Assembly (NCBI GenBank): GCA_039654915.1
Contig: CM077599.1
Location: 10,294,501-10,358,500, forward strand
Source of the DNA: Aquilaria yunnanensis
Taxonomy: Eukaryota; Streptophyta; Magnoliopsida; Malvales; Thymelaeaceae
Direction of reading: 5' to 3'
DNA: 64,000 nucleotides
Below the pieces are notes generated by a model, which saw only the letters and a program-made list of their open reading frames with translations, ran no database searches and was not told the origin of the DNA. Position 1 is the first letter of the stretch; every line of letters begins with the position of its first letter. The position numbers and the translations under genes were made by a program. Below are positions 33,861 through 47,161 of the stretch, in pieces.

Positions 33861-36800
33861 ATTGTTTTGGTTTTGTTCCACTTCTATTCTATGGTTATCA
33901 AAGTTGCAATTACATCCCTGTTTGGTGTTAGCGTTAGCAATTAGCTTTAACATTTTGAAAATGTTATCCAATGGTAGCTTTTAACTTTTAGCTTTAGTGT
34001 TTTCATCTTAACCTTTAAATAAATTATTCAAAACTCTAACACTAATCGTAAAAGTTGTTCCCAAATGGAGCCATAATCATACTTACGATTATAACATGTG
34101 TCTTGTAGTTTTTAGCTAATTTCAGTATAAAGCATCAACATGCTTTGTTTCTTCATTTAGAATCCCAAACATTTCAAAGTTTTAGTTACATCACTCTAAA
34201 AAATCTTAGGCATTTGTTGTTTTTTTTTTTCTTTTGGTTTTCTTTTTTTTTCTATTTATGTATTTATTATGGTATGTGAGGTGAATTAAAGTTATCGAAT
34301 AAATTGATGAGAACATGTTCAGTTTTATAATTTTTTTTTGGGTTAAAACAATAGAAGGTCTCAACATTACTTTCTTGTTATATTTAGGCTCCCAAGTATT
34401 GTAAACAAAACATAATAATTACTTTTGCAGTATCATGATTGCATTTGGTTCCCTCCGTTTTCACTATTGGTCCAATTCAACGTTTCACATATGCCCTTCC
34501 CAAAATTTGCCTCTTTGAATTTCTCTAAAATGTGTCAATTAGCGTGAAAAACCATATAAATTATGGTCCTTGAAAGTTTGAAACATTTGTATGTGTTATG
34601 AAACACTGCAAGGAAACAATGCTTCAAAATACATAATTTTGCCTTCATTATGCCATTAGTAGAAGAACAATACATGTTGTGAAAAGCGTGGGCATTCTTC
34701 TAGTTATATATGGAAGGTATAGAAAGTTTGTAGGAGACAACATGTGTCGTGAGACTATGATTTATTGTCAGTTTTAGTTTGCATGGCTGTACTTTTGTTT
34801 TAGATTGTGTAAGGTGGTTTTGAATATGGCAATTATATCAAACTTAGCATGACAACATTTGTCCTAGTGTTACTGTTCTAATTCAAGTGGCAGTGCTACA
34901 CATGTTGTTCTTTTGCACTTAGGATGTTGGTCTTTTACATATTTCAATTATACCACTACGGGAAATTATAACTTTGTGAGACTTTTTACCCCTAGTTTTG
35001 TTTGTTTATGAGCTATTGGGTGTTAGTATTATAGATCAATAATCTATGCCAATTGTAGGTTGTTCATTATATATATACACATTGGATTTAACATGGCCTT
35101 ATATGCTAAGGGGAGAATGTCAATGAGCAATGAAAATATTGAGTTGTGTTTTTTGGGTCAATTCCAATTAAAGGTATTAATAAGTTTTATTTGGTTGGAA
35201 CGCAAGTTTTAAGTACTAGAGGTTCCTGGTTTGACAAAATTAGTAATGTTGGATAGAAGTAGGCAAAAAGAGAGGGATCAATTCTCTAGTGGCATTGTAT
35301 GCCAAAATCATGATTGACTTTCCAACATCATAATTAGCATGGATCCATTTTGTTTAACTGCATTGTTGAGGAAAGTGTATGTGTCCATGATGTATGCATG
35401 AATGGTTGAACGTGGTAGTCAGATAAGGGATTACAAAGGCATATAAGAAAAAGACAATAAGTTGTGAATGAAATGAAGAGTTGACAAGACTGGCGTTTGT
35501 CCTAATTCAATGAACGATGGACTGGATTGGACCATGAAACCATGGTGGGAAACTATAAATGTGCCTGCAAAGTGGATGGAAAATGGGGGGTGGTTGGTCA
35601 AGTTTGTTTTTGTATATATATACAATCATTGAAGTTGTTGTTCTCACAAAGGAACTGCAGTTTTTATTTGTTATTTGTGGTGTGGAATTGACATTTTTAT
35701 TTGAAGAAAGCAATGATAATCTCTTAGTTGCTCATATTCCTTTGTTGGTTTGGGTATTGTCCAACTTTAGTTTTAGTTGTTCGAGTGTTGTTTCAGGTTT
35801 GGTCTGCTCTATCTCAGTTTACTCATTTCAACTTCTGTTGTTTGCTTTAGTTTTTATCATTACCAACTATCATTTGAGAGAAATGAGATAGAAGATATTT
35901 GTCTTTTGAATTGAAAAGGATGGCATGGTCTAAGCTGGAGGGATTATGGAAGCTTTTCAGGTCAAGCAAGGATAAATAAAATGATTGTGGCTAAGAATTG
36001 AAGGGTTTGGCTAGTTGTGACTTGTGATAGATTTAAACTCTTCTTATGTTTCATACTCCCCATATATGATTTTTGTTTACCTTGAGTTAATTTGTGGATT
36101 AGAATAATTGTTGTGTTGACACAAATTAACCAATTTCAAACTGTTGGATTTCCTTTGCAACATTATAGTCCAGCTTTGGAGTGGAAGGGTCAAGAAGATT
36201 AAAGTAGAAGCGGATTGATGGACAACCTTATTTTTTCTTCAATAGAACTACTAGGCATGGTGATGACTCATTTTAAAGATAAAGAGCATGGTGTAGTGGT
36301 GCAAAAATTAGTTATGGCGAGAACACAACAGGTGATAATGGCAACAACTAAAAGTGAAATTGGATGGTCAGAAGCAAGATAGGGGATCCAGATGCAAGTT
36401 TCTAACTAGTAGACCCTTTTTGCAACAAAATGTGTAAGTTAGATCAAGGGCTATCATTTTACTTCTTGTAGTTAAATCATGCTTTGGGTTCTTAAGATTG
36501 TATATCTAAGTCATATTGGGCCAAAAGTGTTAAATTTGTACAATTAAGTTGTGATTGTAAATTGCATCAATTAACATGTGTTGCTTTTAAAATTTTCTTA
36601 ATTGTTCAAAAATTGCCCAAATAGAGTGGGGGTCTCTATACTAGTATAAAGAGAAAGCACTTTTTTGCCTTTCTTTTTTACTTTTAATGACATTTTTTTA
36701 TTTAGATTTTTCCTTGATAAAGTGCTTATTTCACAATAGGGTGGGTGACACATATAACTAACTTGAGCTTATGACTTAAAATAACCAATTGACTCAAACA

Positions 36801-38326
36801 TTTTATACACCTTCCATTCCAAAAAGATGCAATATATTCTATCTTGGGTCGTCCCAACACTCTACAATATTTTCATATTTAGTAAATTATTTTACTATAT
36901 TACTATTCAAACAATAGTTTCAATATTCATATATTTTTTTATTTTTTGATTTATGTGTACAAGTGATGGGGTAAAGTGAAAATAACATATAAACTTTTTT
37001 CTCTTTATGAATCTTTGTACTAAAACAAACATTTTATCCAGAATGAGATGAAAAGAGTACTATTTAGTACTACATGGTTACATATAGGGCTAGAGCCATT
37101 AGACAATAAGTAGTGACAATTGACCCTTTGAAATTGGTAAAATTACTTTATAAGTATATATGTATTTTACATTAAGAAATAGTGTAACCATTAATTTAAT
37201 ACTTTGACACATTAGTTGTTTTAGATTATGCGGTCAATATTCATTTGCCATTCATTTAATATCCTCTGCACCTATTGGTTAAATTTATTGTTTTTGCCCT
37301 TGGTTAAACCTAATGTTTTCTATTTCCCTGCATCACTCAGTACTCATTTGGGTTTTCAATTGACTAATTAATTTTGTGTAAAATGACATTAAATTATAAA
37401 GCTGTCAATTATTAGGAAAAAAAACATATGGTGTCAAAACTTGAAATTGTAGAGTGGAATAACAGCTCTAGTAAGAAAACGATGAGAGGATATTGTATAG
37501 AAAAAGGAGAAAATAAAACGAGAGAGAAAGTTACATATATAGTGACTGTGAAAATCAACTAAAAGAATTGAGTGATTTCATAAGAAAACAACAAGATTCA
37601 AGCAGAAGAATTTTTTTTATTAAAGCACCCTCTACCAAATAATAATTGTTCAGAAGGCTAAAGAAATTTGGAACAAAAGGTTTGAAGGCCAAAAAAAGTA
37701 CTTTCATTTCTTTGGCCCCCAAAAAAGGTATTTTCATGTAAAAATGAGTATTTCTAAAAAAACTGGAGAAAATATTTTAATTTAAACAATTGGATGAACT
37801 TGAGCTAGCTAAAAAGTGTAATTAGAAATTATGCAAGGAAATAAAAAAGGCTCATAAGACATTTTAAGTTTTAACGCAGTACAACTCAGTTGTTCAATAT
37901 TGACTCTTGAGCACTTTGCCCATTTAACCTTATATCTGTTCGTTGACAAACCAGCAAAATTATGTATTTAGTTACCAAACTTTTTACTTTGTCTCTTTTA
38001 TATCCTATATTTTACTATCTAATAATCTAATCCCTGTCTCATAAATATTTAACCACCTTTTTGGCCTATACTAAGAAATTATAAACAATATTTGAAAAAA
38101 TTACTAAAACAATAAAAATTAAACAATGCTACAAGTAATATAATCAAAGCCTAAATTAAATAATGCTATATTGTTTTTGAGTAATATAATCAATTCAAAA
38201 TAATAAAATCAAATTTAATTTTTTTAGAATCAATATCATTTAAAAATTAATATTTTATTTAATTAATAATCAGTATTTCAATCATTACTTTTTCACAAAA
38301 TAACTAATTTGTATGAAATTTTTAGC

Positions 38327-38353
38327 AATAATAATAATAATAATAATAATAAT
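38327..38353. repeat. (AAT)n microsatellite
   Basis: Nine or so uninterrupted AAT units. Confidence 0.9.
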
Positions 38354-38668
38354 ATTAATCTACTAACCAATTAATTTTTGTTGAGAAATAGATTTTACAA
38401 CTAGCAGTAAGTATTGAATAATCACAAATGAAAATCAAGAACTCTCATTGTGAGCCCTCACTTCCTCATTGGCAGACCCAAGGCCCAGAGAAATGAAGAG
38501 AAATAACAAGCAAGTGGGTCACAATAGGCAACAACATGGGGGGAGTTGCGGCGACAAGAATGTATTCATCTAATGATGATCTTGAGTATAAGTGGCTAAC
38601 CCGAGGGGCCAATTCATTAGCGGTGTGAGAAAATAGCACCAATGGGACATTAGATGAGGGCAGGGGGG

Positions 38669-38772
38669 GTCAATTTGGCGTCAGACAATAGTGGGTTAAT
38701 TTGGCGTAGGATGATGATGGGTTGATTTAGCGTCTGACAATGGTGGGTTGATTTGGCGTCGGGTGATTGCAG
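38669..38772. repeat. 26-bp minisatellite, four copies
   Basis: Four head-to-tail units of about 26 bp share the pattern gttgatttggcgtc-gacaa-ggtgg. Copies differ at several positions (for example gtcagacaatagtgg, gtaggatgatgatgg). It lies in a GC-richer patch (38.4-38.85 kb) of otherwise AT-rich DNA. No coding role is evident. Confidence 0.7.
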
Positions 38773-39222
38773 CCATGGAAGTGGCAGGATTAACTACTAG
38801 GGCAACGGTAATGCTCGGAGGTGAGTAGTAGCTGGGGTAGCTGGGTTAGATCAAGTTTGTGTTTATTTGTCATTAAGTAGTGCAATTTACATATTTTTGT
38901 GATTTAATGACTAAAATTTAAAATTTTTCAGTTAAGCTATTGAACCATTAGAAATCTAATAGAGTTAATTTCAAGTTGACAGAGATAATGAGTCAAAGGC
39001 TTTAAGTGAGCTGCGTTTTATAGTTAAGGGACTGAGTTGCACTAAACAGAAATTTAGGGACTAAAAAGCCTGAGTCATTATAATCTGAGGGAGTAAAATG
39101 GAATTTAGGCAACAAAAAAGGACAAGGACAGCGTTAAGTAGTCGGATTTATTTACAAACAATCCTGAAAATCAGAAACGCTCCCAAATTTCCAATTTACA
39201 GTTTCTCCCTTCTAACACTATC

Positions 39223-39305
39223 ATGCATGGCGATTCTGGCTCACTGACAAAATTAGGGTTCTAAAAGTTCGATCGATTTGAAATCGGCGCTTCCTTAAGA
39301 TGTGA
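39223..39305 (+). promoter_or_regulatory. Three short upstream ORFs before UPF3
   Basis: Upstream of the UPF3 start are an ATG at 39223 opening 13 codons (stop 39262-39264), an overlapping ATG at 39227 opening six codons (stop 39245-39247), and an ATG at 39300 followed at once by TGA (39303-39305), a start-stop element. If the transcript begins before 39223, all lie in the leader. Upstream ORFs commonly reduce translation and can mark a transcript for nonsense-mediated decay, the pathway UPF3 serves. Confidence 0.5.
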
Positions 39306-39418
39306 TCTCCTTGAGGTGCTCGCGTTCCCTTTCGCCTTTTCTCCAAGACAGTCTTATTGGAATTACAGTGGTTTTTTTTCCTGTTTCGGGCCTTTTTAGA
39401 ATTAGGGTTTCCAAAGGC

Positions 39419-42400
39419 ATGAAGGGATCCTCCGATCGGACCAAGGTGGCTCTGCGCCATTTGCCGCCTGGGGTTTCGGAGTCAACGCTTATTGAACAGG
39501 TCGACCATGCCTTCGCTGGGCGCTATAACTGGGTCTCGTTTCGGCCCGGCAATAGCAGGTCAGGCTTCTTCGCCTTTTCTTTATGATATTCCGACTTCTA
39601 TTTTTCTGCGTTTTGATGGTTCATATTAGTTCAAGGATGGCTCGATGGGTTTCGTTTAGTTTTTGCTTTCAGATTTGGTGGCGGCTAAAGTTACATGCGT
39701 AGTCTTCGATGCGCTTGTCTGTAACTTTTTTTCTTTTGGCGGTATTGGTTTTTGCATTTTAGTGGGAGAAGTGTTGGTCATTTAGCAGACAGATGTCTTA
39801 TGAACTTACTGATTTTGAAGGTTCTTTTTCCATGGCATGTGCGGCATTACGGGCCTCTGTTGGATGTGGGTTATTGGAGGATGTGGATGGGTTTAATCCA
39901 GTTTTTATAGTATCATACTATCTGTTATACCCCCCTGTCTTCTTACTGCTGAAACGGTTTGTAGTGGCTTTGCTTATGTAGCATTGTGAAGTACAAACTA
40001 TCATGGAGTGTCTAAGTGTTGTTTAGCCTTTAAGAGGCAGAATTTTCTGGAAATAGTATGGCATGGAAGGGAATTTCACTACCTTAGGACTGTTAAACAA
40101 CTGCGGGCTGTTCACTGTTGTACCACATAAGTAAAATGAACTGAATTCAGGATCAGCTTGGAGTTCACGAGCATATGAATCAATCAACAATGGCCTTTTC
40201 ATCAGGTCCAAGGTTTTGTCATATTTCAGTGCGAACTTGGTTAAGCCACTTACTTTTGGATGTGGTTTCGTAAACTCAGGCTAGAAATCCATTCCATTTT
40301 CATTTTCTATGTTTTCGTGTAATGCATTGCTCACTTGTTATCTCTTTCATGTTCTTGTTTATCTTTGTATTTGGAATCATTCCATCTAAAGAATTAAGTT
40401 TGTTTTTCTGACCATTAAAGATTGCAAGAGTCTGCTGTTGGTTTTGATCCATATAAATGGATGCTTAATGTTGTAATTCCAAATGAGTGGTTTTTAGCTA
40501 CTTTCTGTTGGCTGCTTTCACCCTGTTTCATGGAATTAGATATTTCGGGGCTTATTGAGTCTAACTATTTGATGACTTTGCAGCCAGAAGCACCAGTTTT
40601 ATTCTAGAGCATACATAAACTTTAAGACCCCTGAAGATGTCCTGGAGTTTGCAGAGTTCTTTAATGGACACGTATTTGTTAATGAGAAGGGTAAGTTCTC
40701 TAACTCAAGTATATTGGTGCATTCCACTCAAATGTCCTTTAGTTTTATTTACAAATGACACGTTTTATGTTTCTCTCCTTTTTTTTTTTTTTCTTTTTTG
40801 ATGAGAAGAATTAAGTTGTCCTTTCATTGAATGCTAGATATATATTTTTAAACATCTACAAAACAAAATGGCTTTGTTGGTCATGTATTAAGATTTGGGT
40901 CGTGAAGTATGAGCTGTTTTCTGCAGGTACTCAGTTTAAAACTGTTGTTGAGTATGCACCTTCACAACGTGTGCCTAAGCAGTTGTCTAAAAAGGATGGT
41001 CGTGAAGGGACTATAGCCAAGGGTAAGCACCATTTTGTTCCTTTCATATTACAAAAATATAGTCCTTAGTTATCCATAAATAGAAGCAAATTCATCTATT
41101 TCCTGTTTACTAAATTGATTTACAGTTTTCCCTGCTCATAAACACTAGTATTTATTATGAACATTAGATCCTGAATATTTGGAGTTCCTAGAAAACCTTG
41201 GAAGGCCAGTTGAGAATCTTCCGAGTGCAGAAGTTCAACTTGAGAGAAGAGAGGCAGAACGAGCAGGTTAGTATAAGCAAGTGTATTGGCACCAGCTCCC
41301 ATGAATATTTGATTGGTTGCATGGGTGGTTTTATTGGGGTCAGGAAATTATATATTGATATATATTTTTTTTTGTCATGCCCATTCCTTTTGCAGTTGCT
41401 TCTAAAGATGCTCCCATAGTGACACCTTTAATGGATTTTGTCAGACAAAAAAGAGCTGCTAAGAATGGATCACGGGTATTTTTTTTTTATTTTTGGTTAA
41501 TGTTCCGAATCTTTATAAAATGATCTATAAAAATTTGGTTTACACAACTATGTATTTGTAAAGTTTTCCAAGTCTTTGGAATTAGGTCTCTACTATCAAA
41601 ATGAAAATTGCAAACCAGATAACTTGCCCTGTAATGTTCCCCACACCACACCCTCACCCCCACTGCAGTGGGGAAGAAAAAAAAAAGAAGAGAAAATGTA
41701 GAACCTCTCATTGGAAGTGAAGTATACGTGTGTAGTTTGGTGTTGCACATTAATTTACTTAGTTATGTTCCCTTTAGAATGTTATCTGTTCATGTCAGTA
41801 TTACTTAAATATGTGGTTATTGGATAGGATTTAATTATTTCAATGTATAATGTAACACTGTTTGATAGAGATCGTTGCCGAATGGAAAAGTTGGTAGAAG
41901 GTCTGCTTCATCATCTGGTGCAAGTCCTGGTTCAGGGGCAACCAAAAGAGGCTCTGACAAGAGAAGGGGTTCAACTACAATGGTTGTGGATTGTTAATCA
42001 TAGCAAATTGTAACTCATTTCAAATATTGAGCGTTTTTGAATTGCTGACAATTTTTCTCATGTTTATGAGCAGTATGTTCAGAGGGATGCTTCAAAAAAT
42101 TCTAATGGCAAAGAGAAGTCAACTTACATCCTTGTTTCCAAGCGAGATGATCAGATAGTTGCAGATAAGGCTGTAAAAATATCTTCTACTGGAACTGAAG
42201 TACTGGAAGAGGAAAGTGGTAATAGTTGTAATTGTAGTAAATCATTATGCGCTTTGAATTTTCAAATAATTGTATCATTCAAGTATCCACATATTCTTTT
42301 GAAGATCCAATATACCGTAATAAAGCTTTTGTCCTTCAAAATCTTTGAGCGAATCTGGATAATTGTTTTATTTACTGTCTCCAACCTGTTCTTATTGTCT

Positions 42401-44688
42401 GCTTTGAATAATGCAACAGTTTAAGATGACTTTAGCTTCTAGTTCCTTGTCCATGGAACCCCTCTATGAAACAGTGGATTTCAAATTTCAAGAGCATACA
42501 GAAACTAATTGCCTTTTTAAGTAAGTGGACAATTTTTTGGGACATCTCAAAAAGGAAAAGTGGACAATTAAAATGGGGCTGAGGGAGTATTTTGTTGGTT
42601 AGTCCCTTTTTTAGTGTTTGTTTTAGGTCTTGCATTGAAAACAGCCTCATAATCTGTGTCTCAACTACTTAAATTTTGTGCTATTCAGGGGTTTCTGGTA
42701 TCACTGATGGTGGTAAGAAGAAAGTCCTGCTTTTGAAAGGGAAAGAGAGAGAGATATCTAATGTATGTTGCTCCTTTCTTGAATTCTCCTCTGATTTTCT
42801 CCCTCTGCCTCCCTTCTCTTTTTCTCTCTTCTTCTATCTCTTAGCTGAGACATGGATGGTAAACAAGGGTTTCTTGCTCATCCCCGCTTTGATGCATGGC
42901 GTTTTGTTTTCTCTGGCTAGAGTGTGGTGTGTTTTGTTGAGTCTAAAACTTTTAGGGCCAGTTTGTTTGGTTTTACATGCACAAAATTAATCAGTTTTTG
43001 CTCAGTTGGTTTAGGCCAGTTTTGGACCAGATTATGTTTACCCCCAAGCTTAGTGAAAATTACAAAAGGCACCCTTATTGATAATCTCTGACCTGCCGCC
43101 TTGTCTGAAGGTACTTTCACTTTCCCACCCACTTTCGAGACTCCATCGGCTACCTCTGACCTTTCCTGCTCCTATGAGCTGCTGTTACTGGACAATTTTG
43201 GGCTGGTTTTTTAGTCTCAGTTTCTGGTTTTGACCATCCTCCTGCCATCCTCATTCAAGATATCAGCTGCATTGTTCATCACAGTCGAAATCAGCTGTGG
43301 CCCGTAATAGTCTGGCAACGGTCCAATCACCACATCACATGTTGCAAAATCACATTAATTAGCTCTGGTTATATTGAGATGAACACGCTGTTAGAATTTC
43401 CTGGTAAAATTCTAGATTCTGTACATCATGGTTATCGCAAAAAGAGGGGAATTTACTGACATGGTTTTTTCTATGGTCACTATTGAATATAGGTGAGATA
43501 TGGATGACTCCAGTAAACTACCAGTGTGATTAATTTTCCTGAAGTGCCATTATGTTTTATGCCAACTCTTGAGAATTTCTTTGGTTTTGTAACTTTTTTG
43601 TCACTATCTTGTGCTTTTCATGTTGTGTTTATTTAGGGTAATATATTTTCAAATTTTGATGATGTCTGAAATGTGTGTCAGCCAACTTTGTCTCCTAGCA
43701 AAAAGATACTTGGATCAACTGTCAGACAGAACTCACGACATGAGGGTAGTGGAAGGTTGATCAGAAGCATACTTCTTAACAAGGATGCTTCTCAGGGTCG
43801 ATCTTCTTCATCCCAGCCAGAGCAACTAATACAGGCATCTAATATGGAGAAGGATAAAAGGCCCAAAAGGACTCCATATTCACAATTGGTTCTGAAAGAT
43901 GAAAATGGTTGTCCTGAGGATAAGGCTTTGGGAAATGACATGCAGGATTCGTATCACGAGAAGCCAGAAAGACGCAGTAGGCACAAAGATAGGCCTGATC
44001 GTAGTGTTTGGGCTCTTCGGCGCTCAGACACCTCATATGCAACTGCACATGATGAGTCTGTCTCATCCTCTGTCTCACAATCTGGTCGTTCAACTTTAGA
44101 GTCTTCTGAAGGTATGTGCAGTATCCAAATCTTGTGTTGTGCTGTTAAAAGATTGATTTTGAAGAGCAGTGGTGCTCCAAATGCATGGATCTCTTCTGAC
44201 AACAGATGCGAAGTGGACAGATTATTTGCTTCTTTCTCCTATTTCCACTTTCATTAGGTCCACGGTGGCACAGAAGTTTATTTCTCCAGAAGGGGTGTAG
44301 CAGTAAAAATTAGCCCTTTAAATAATGCTCTGCTCGGCATTATATGCTTTTATGGATCTCAGATTTTTATCAACTTTTTGTTTTTTGTTTTTTTTTAACT
44401 TTATGAAGGCTCGCATAAGCATGGAAATCGTCGTGCATCAGTGAGTGATGGCTCAGCTGTTACAAGCGAGGGGAAGCAATTGAAAAGAGGCAATGCCTCT
44501 GGCTATGGTTCCCATGAGGTATTGAAACTTGCACACTGTGCTACCGAATCCACTCTTGCAACTTTGCTGCTGCCTTCTTCTCCCTTCTTCGGCACTAGTC
44601 TGTTTCTGTAGGTGGGTGTAATTAGTAAATTTATTCTTCATGTTTGCAGAAACAAGTGTGGGTTCAGAAGTCAAGTTCTGGTTCTTAG
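39419..44688 (+). CDS. UPF3: Regulator of nonsense transcripts UPF3, 11 exons
   Basis: This is the nonsense-mediated decay factor that links UPF2 to the exon-junction complex and shuttles between nucleus and cytoplasm. Exons: 39419-39558, 40584-40690, 40927-41022, 41168-41266, 41396-41475, 41869-41982, 42074-42218, 42689-42762, 43682-44111, 44409-44518 and 44650-44688. All joins are in phase, giving 477 aa (Arabidopsis UPF3 is of similar length). The N-terminal Smg4/UPF3 RRM-like domain (about 7-165) has VALRHLPPGVSESTLIEQV, RYNWVSFRPGNSS, SRAYINFKTPEDV, FFNGHVFVNEKG and VEYAPSQRVPK. The middle is basic and Ser/Gly-rich. KKKVLLLKGKERE and GRLIRSILL are conserved plant blocks. KDRPDRSVWALRR (from about 387) resembles the exon-junction-complex-binding motif of animal UPF3B. 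The C-terminus is GSHEKQVWVQKSSSGS. Confidence 0.95.
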
Positions 44689-46135
44689 GGAAAATTCTAA
44701 GTGGTGAGTATTTTTTTGATTTGTAAAATGAAGTTTCTCTTAACGTTTGTTTGATACCTGTATGTATATGCATCAGTAGTTGCTATCTTATACAAATCCT
44801 TTTCACATACGCCACATGATCTCTAGAATTGTTTTGTATTCCAGTTCAACAAAAAGTTCTATGATCTCTATGCTTTGGAACTGTGTTTCTGCTTGACCCT
44901 TGTCGGCTAGAAGAATCATTGTTTCCCACTTCGGTTATATGGAGAGTTTACCGGGCCAAGTTAGCTGTTGGGAAAGACTGGATGATTTTCTGCTTATGTT
45001 CTATATAAAATATTTTTCTCTTTTGGTCTTTTGGCTATTTTATAGTCTTGAGGAGTTATGTTGCAATGATGTGCTGCAGTGAATTCATTGTTTGGACAGT
45101 TTTGGAGCGTGACTCAGTTTATCTGGAAGCCCTCTTCTTTTGCGACATGCTGAGACGAGACCATATGCAGTGTTTCACCAGCCAAATAGAGGAAGATTAA
45201 GTTGCTCTAGATGACGCAGCTGTTACTGTAAGTAAATGCTTGATGGGTGAGAAAGTGTGGTGTTTTTATCAATCACAGATTTAGAAATGGAGCACGAAAG
45301 ATATGGAGGGAAGGACAAAAGATAATTATCCCTGTAAACGTTCGTGCCAGCAGTTCTCATATCATGGACGCCAGTAGTGGACTTGCTCGCTTGAAGTGCT
45401 ACTGGTGGCATTGGATTGTTGCCATCAAGTCCACCGGGGTGCTGGGAATACTATGGTTTTATTATAGATGGGTTTTTTCATGTGGCCGAAGTTGTACATA
45501 CAGATGAAGTATTGTTGCGGAATGTCGTGACTGGTGAATGATTATAGCCCCATAAAATAGTGTCAGGTCTGGAAATGCGGTTTGTGCACTAGTGACTGAA
45601 TGTCGAGGGGGGCAAGCTTTTGCCAACCTGGTCATGTCCTGAATCTTTTGACTGTGTAGGGATGAGGAAGCTGATTGGGTGTGTATGTTCTGTAGTACCA
45701 TAGTCTTGTTTCACCAGGCGGTTGTTTTTTGGTGCTATGAACGAGTAATGATATGACCCCCAGTGATTATACAGATCCTATATTCTCCCGTAATCCACTT
45801 ATCCTTGTTGCCCTCTCATTCTCTTCTCTGCCCCCAGTCCACTTGGCGTCTCTGATCTCGTTTTTTTACTCATGGCACCATCATCTTGAATACGGTGTAG
45901 CAACATGTGTTATTTATGGTGTAATTGCAAAAATCCCGGTGACATTTGGTTTGAATTACTATTTTTCCTACAGCTTTACCCCTCGAAACAAGTGGATTTT
46001 GAAAGAGCAGGAAAGAAAATATTATTATAAATTTAGGTAGAGAAATTTCGGCCTAAAAAAGGGGGAAAAAGTAGAGGATTGATGTCAGTTAGACGCGAGA
46101 GAAAATGCACATTCAGGCTATAAAATGGAAGGGGT
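44689..46135 (+). other. UPF3 downstream region, probable long 3' UTR
   Basis: No protein is recognisable on either strand. A possible splice donor (gtgagt) sits 14 nt after the UPF3 stop, so a 3' UTR intron is possible. Small open frames at 44900-45082 and 45247-45507 have no motif. Confidence 0.4.
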
Positions 46136-46139
46136 TAAA

Positions 46140-46550
46140 CTAAACGCCAATTCATTTTAACTAAATCAACTAATTTGTTTTTATTTTTACATATATTTTT
46201 GCCTAAAGTAGTTTTATTTGAAAGTTAATATTATGTAGATACAATAATCCATTTGAAAATAAATTTTCATGATAATGTTAAATTTTTATGAATTTTTATT
46301 TTTTAATGTCTTAAACTAAAAAAAAATTATAAAAATTCAATAAGATTACAAAAATTATATTTTTAATAAATTATTGTAACTACGTAATAATAGTTTTTAA
46401 TTAAAATTAATTTTAAGTAAAAATTTAGTAAGATTATAAAAATTATATTTTCAATAAATTATTACAACTACATAATAAAAACTTTTAATTAAAATTAATT
46501 CTAAATAAAAAAGACATAAGAATAAAAATAAGTCATTTTAAAATCACCTT
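46140..46550. repeat. MITE family copy B (ttaatattatgtag arms)
   Basis: The left arm at about 46225 (ttaatattatgtagatacaa) is repeated in inverted form twice in the right half (near 46370 and 46460, attattgtaactacgtaata and attattacaactacataata). It therefore looks like the copy A element with a duplicated right arm. Confidence 0.6.
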
Positions 46551-47161
46551 AATGTAAGATTCCACTCGAACATTGCAAAAGCTTTTTATTTATTGCAAAA
46601 GCACGGCATGCGGAACATGAGCCCATCCAGTCATTTTGTACAGAAATTGTAACAATTTACAGCGGTAAAAGCGCAAAATTACATTATAGATGGCAGGAAA
46701 TTGCCCTTGATTCCTGACTTTGAGGGAGAATGTAACATCATTAATAAATTCTCGGGTAAAACATGCCAGGAGCTTAACCCATACCATAAAACTTGCATTC
46801 TTCAGAAATCCATATCTGGGAAGCCGAAAAATTGGCTCTTGTTTTCCAATTCTATACGTAAGTAGCAGTAATAAGGACACCAAGAAAATTCAGTGTGTAA
46901 CTGTCAGTAAATTGTGTAGTAACATTAATGCACAGTTTGGGAGAAGAAATTGTATCGACTGTTAGGACTCATTGCTTCACAGAGCTGCACAGGAAAGCAG
47001 CAGAATGGCTGTCGATACCACATTGATTGGTTTCCTGGGTTTCTTGAGGGTGTTCATTCTTCTCTCAATGTCACCAAATCCGAGTGCTTCCAGTTAAGCT
47101 TTCAGCAGACGCATACTGGCGGTACGGTTGAGCCAGTTAACAGAGACAGCAGCTGCAAATT

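Larger units (their letters stand above)
31640..39180. other. 7.5-kb gene-poor AT-rich interval
   Basis: Apart from the MITEs at 32222-32835 and about 33510-33860 and the simple repeats near 38.3-38.8 kb, I see no gene. The longest open stretch, 110 codons at 35559-35891 (+), is hydrophobic and low in complexity, with no motif. The region from 34.9 to 36.4 kb is less AT-biased and could hide an old element, but no ends or domains were found. Confidence 0.45.

Noticed and set aside
35559..35891. 110-codon hydrophobic open frame
   Set aside because: No homology-like motif, T-rich composition makes hydrophobic frames by chance, and no promoter or splice support.
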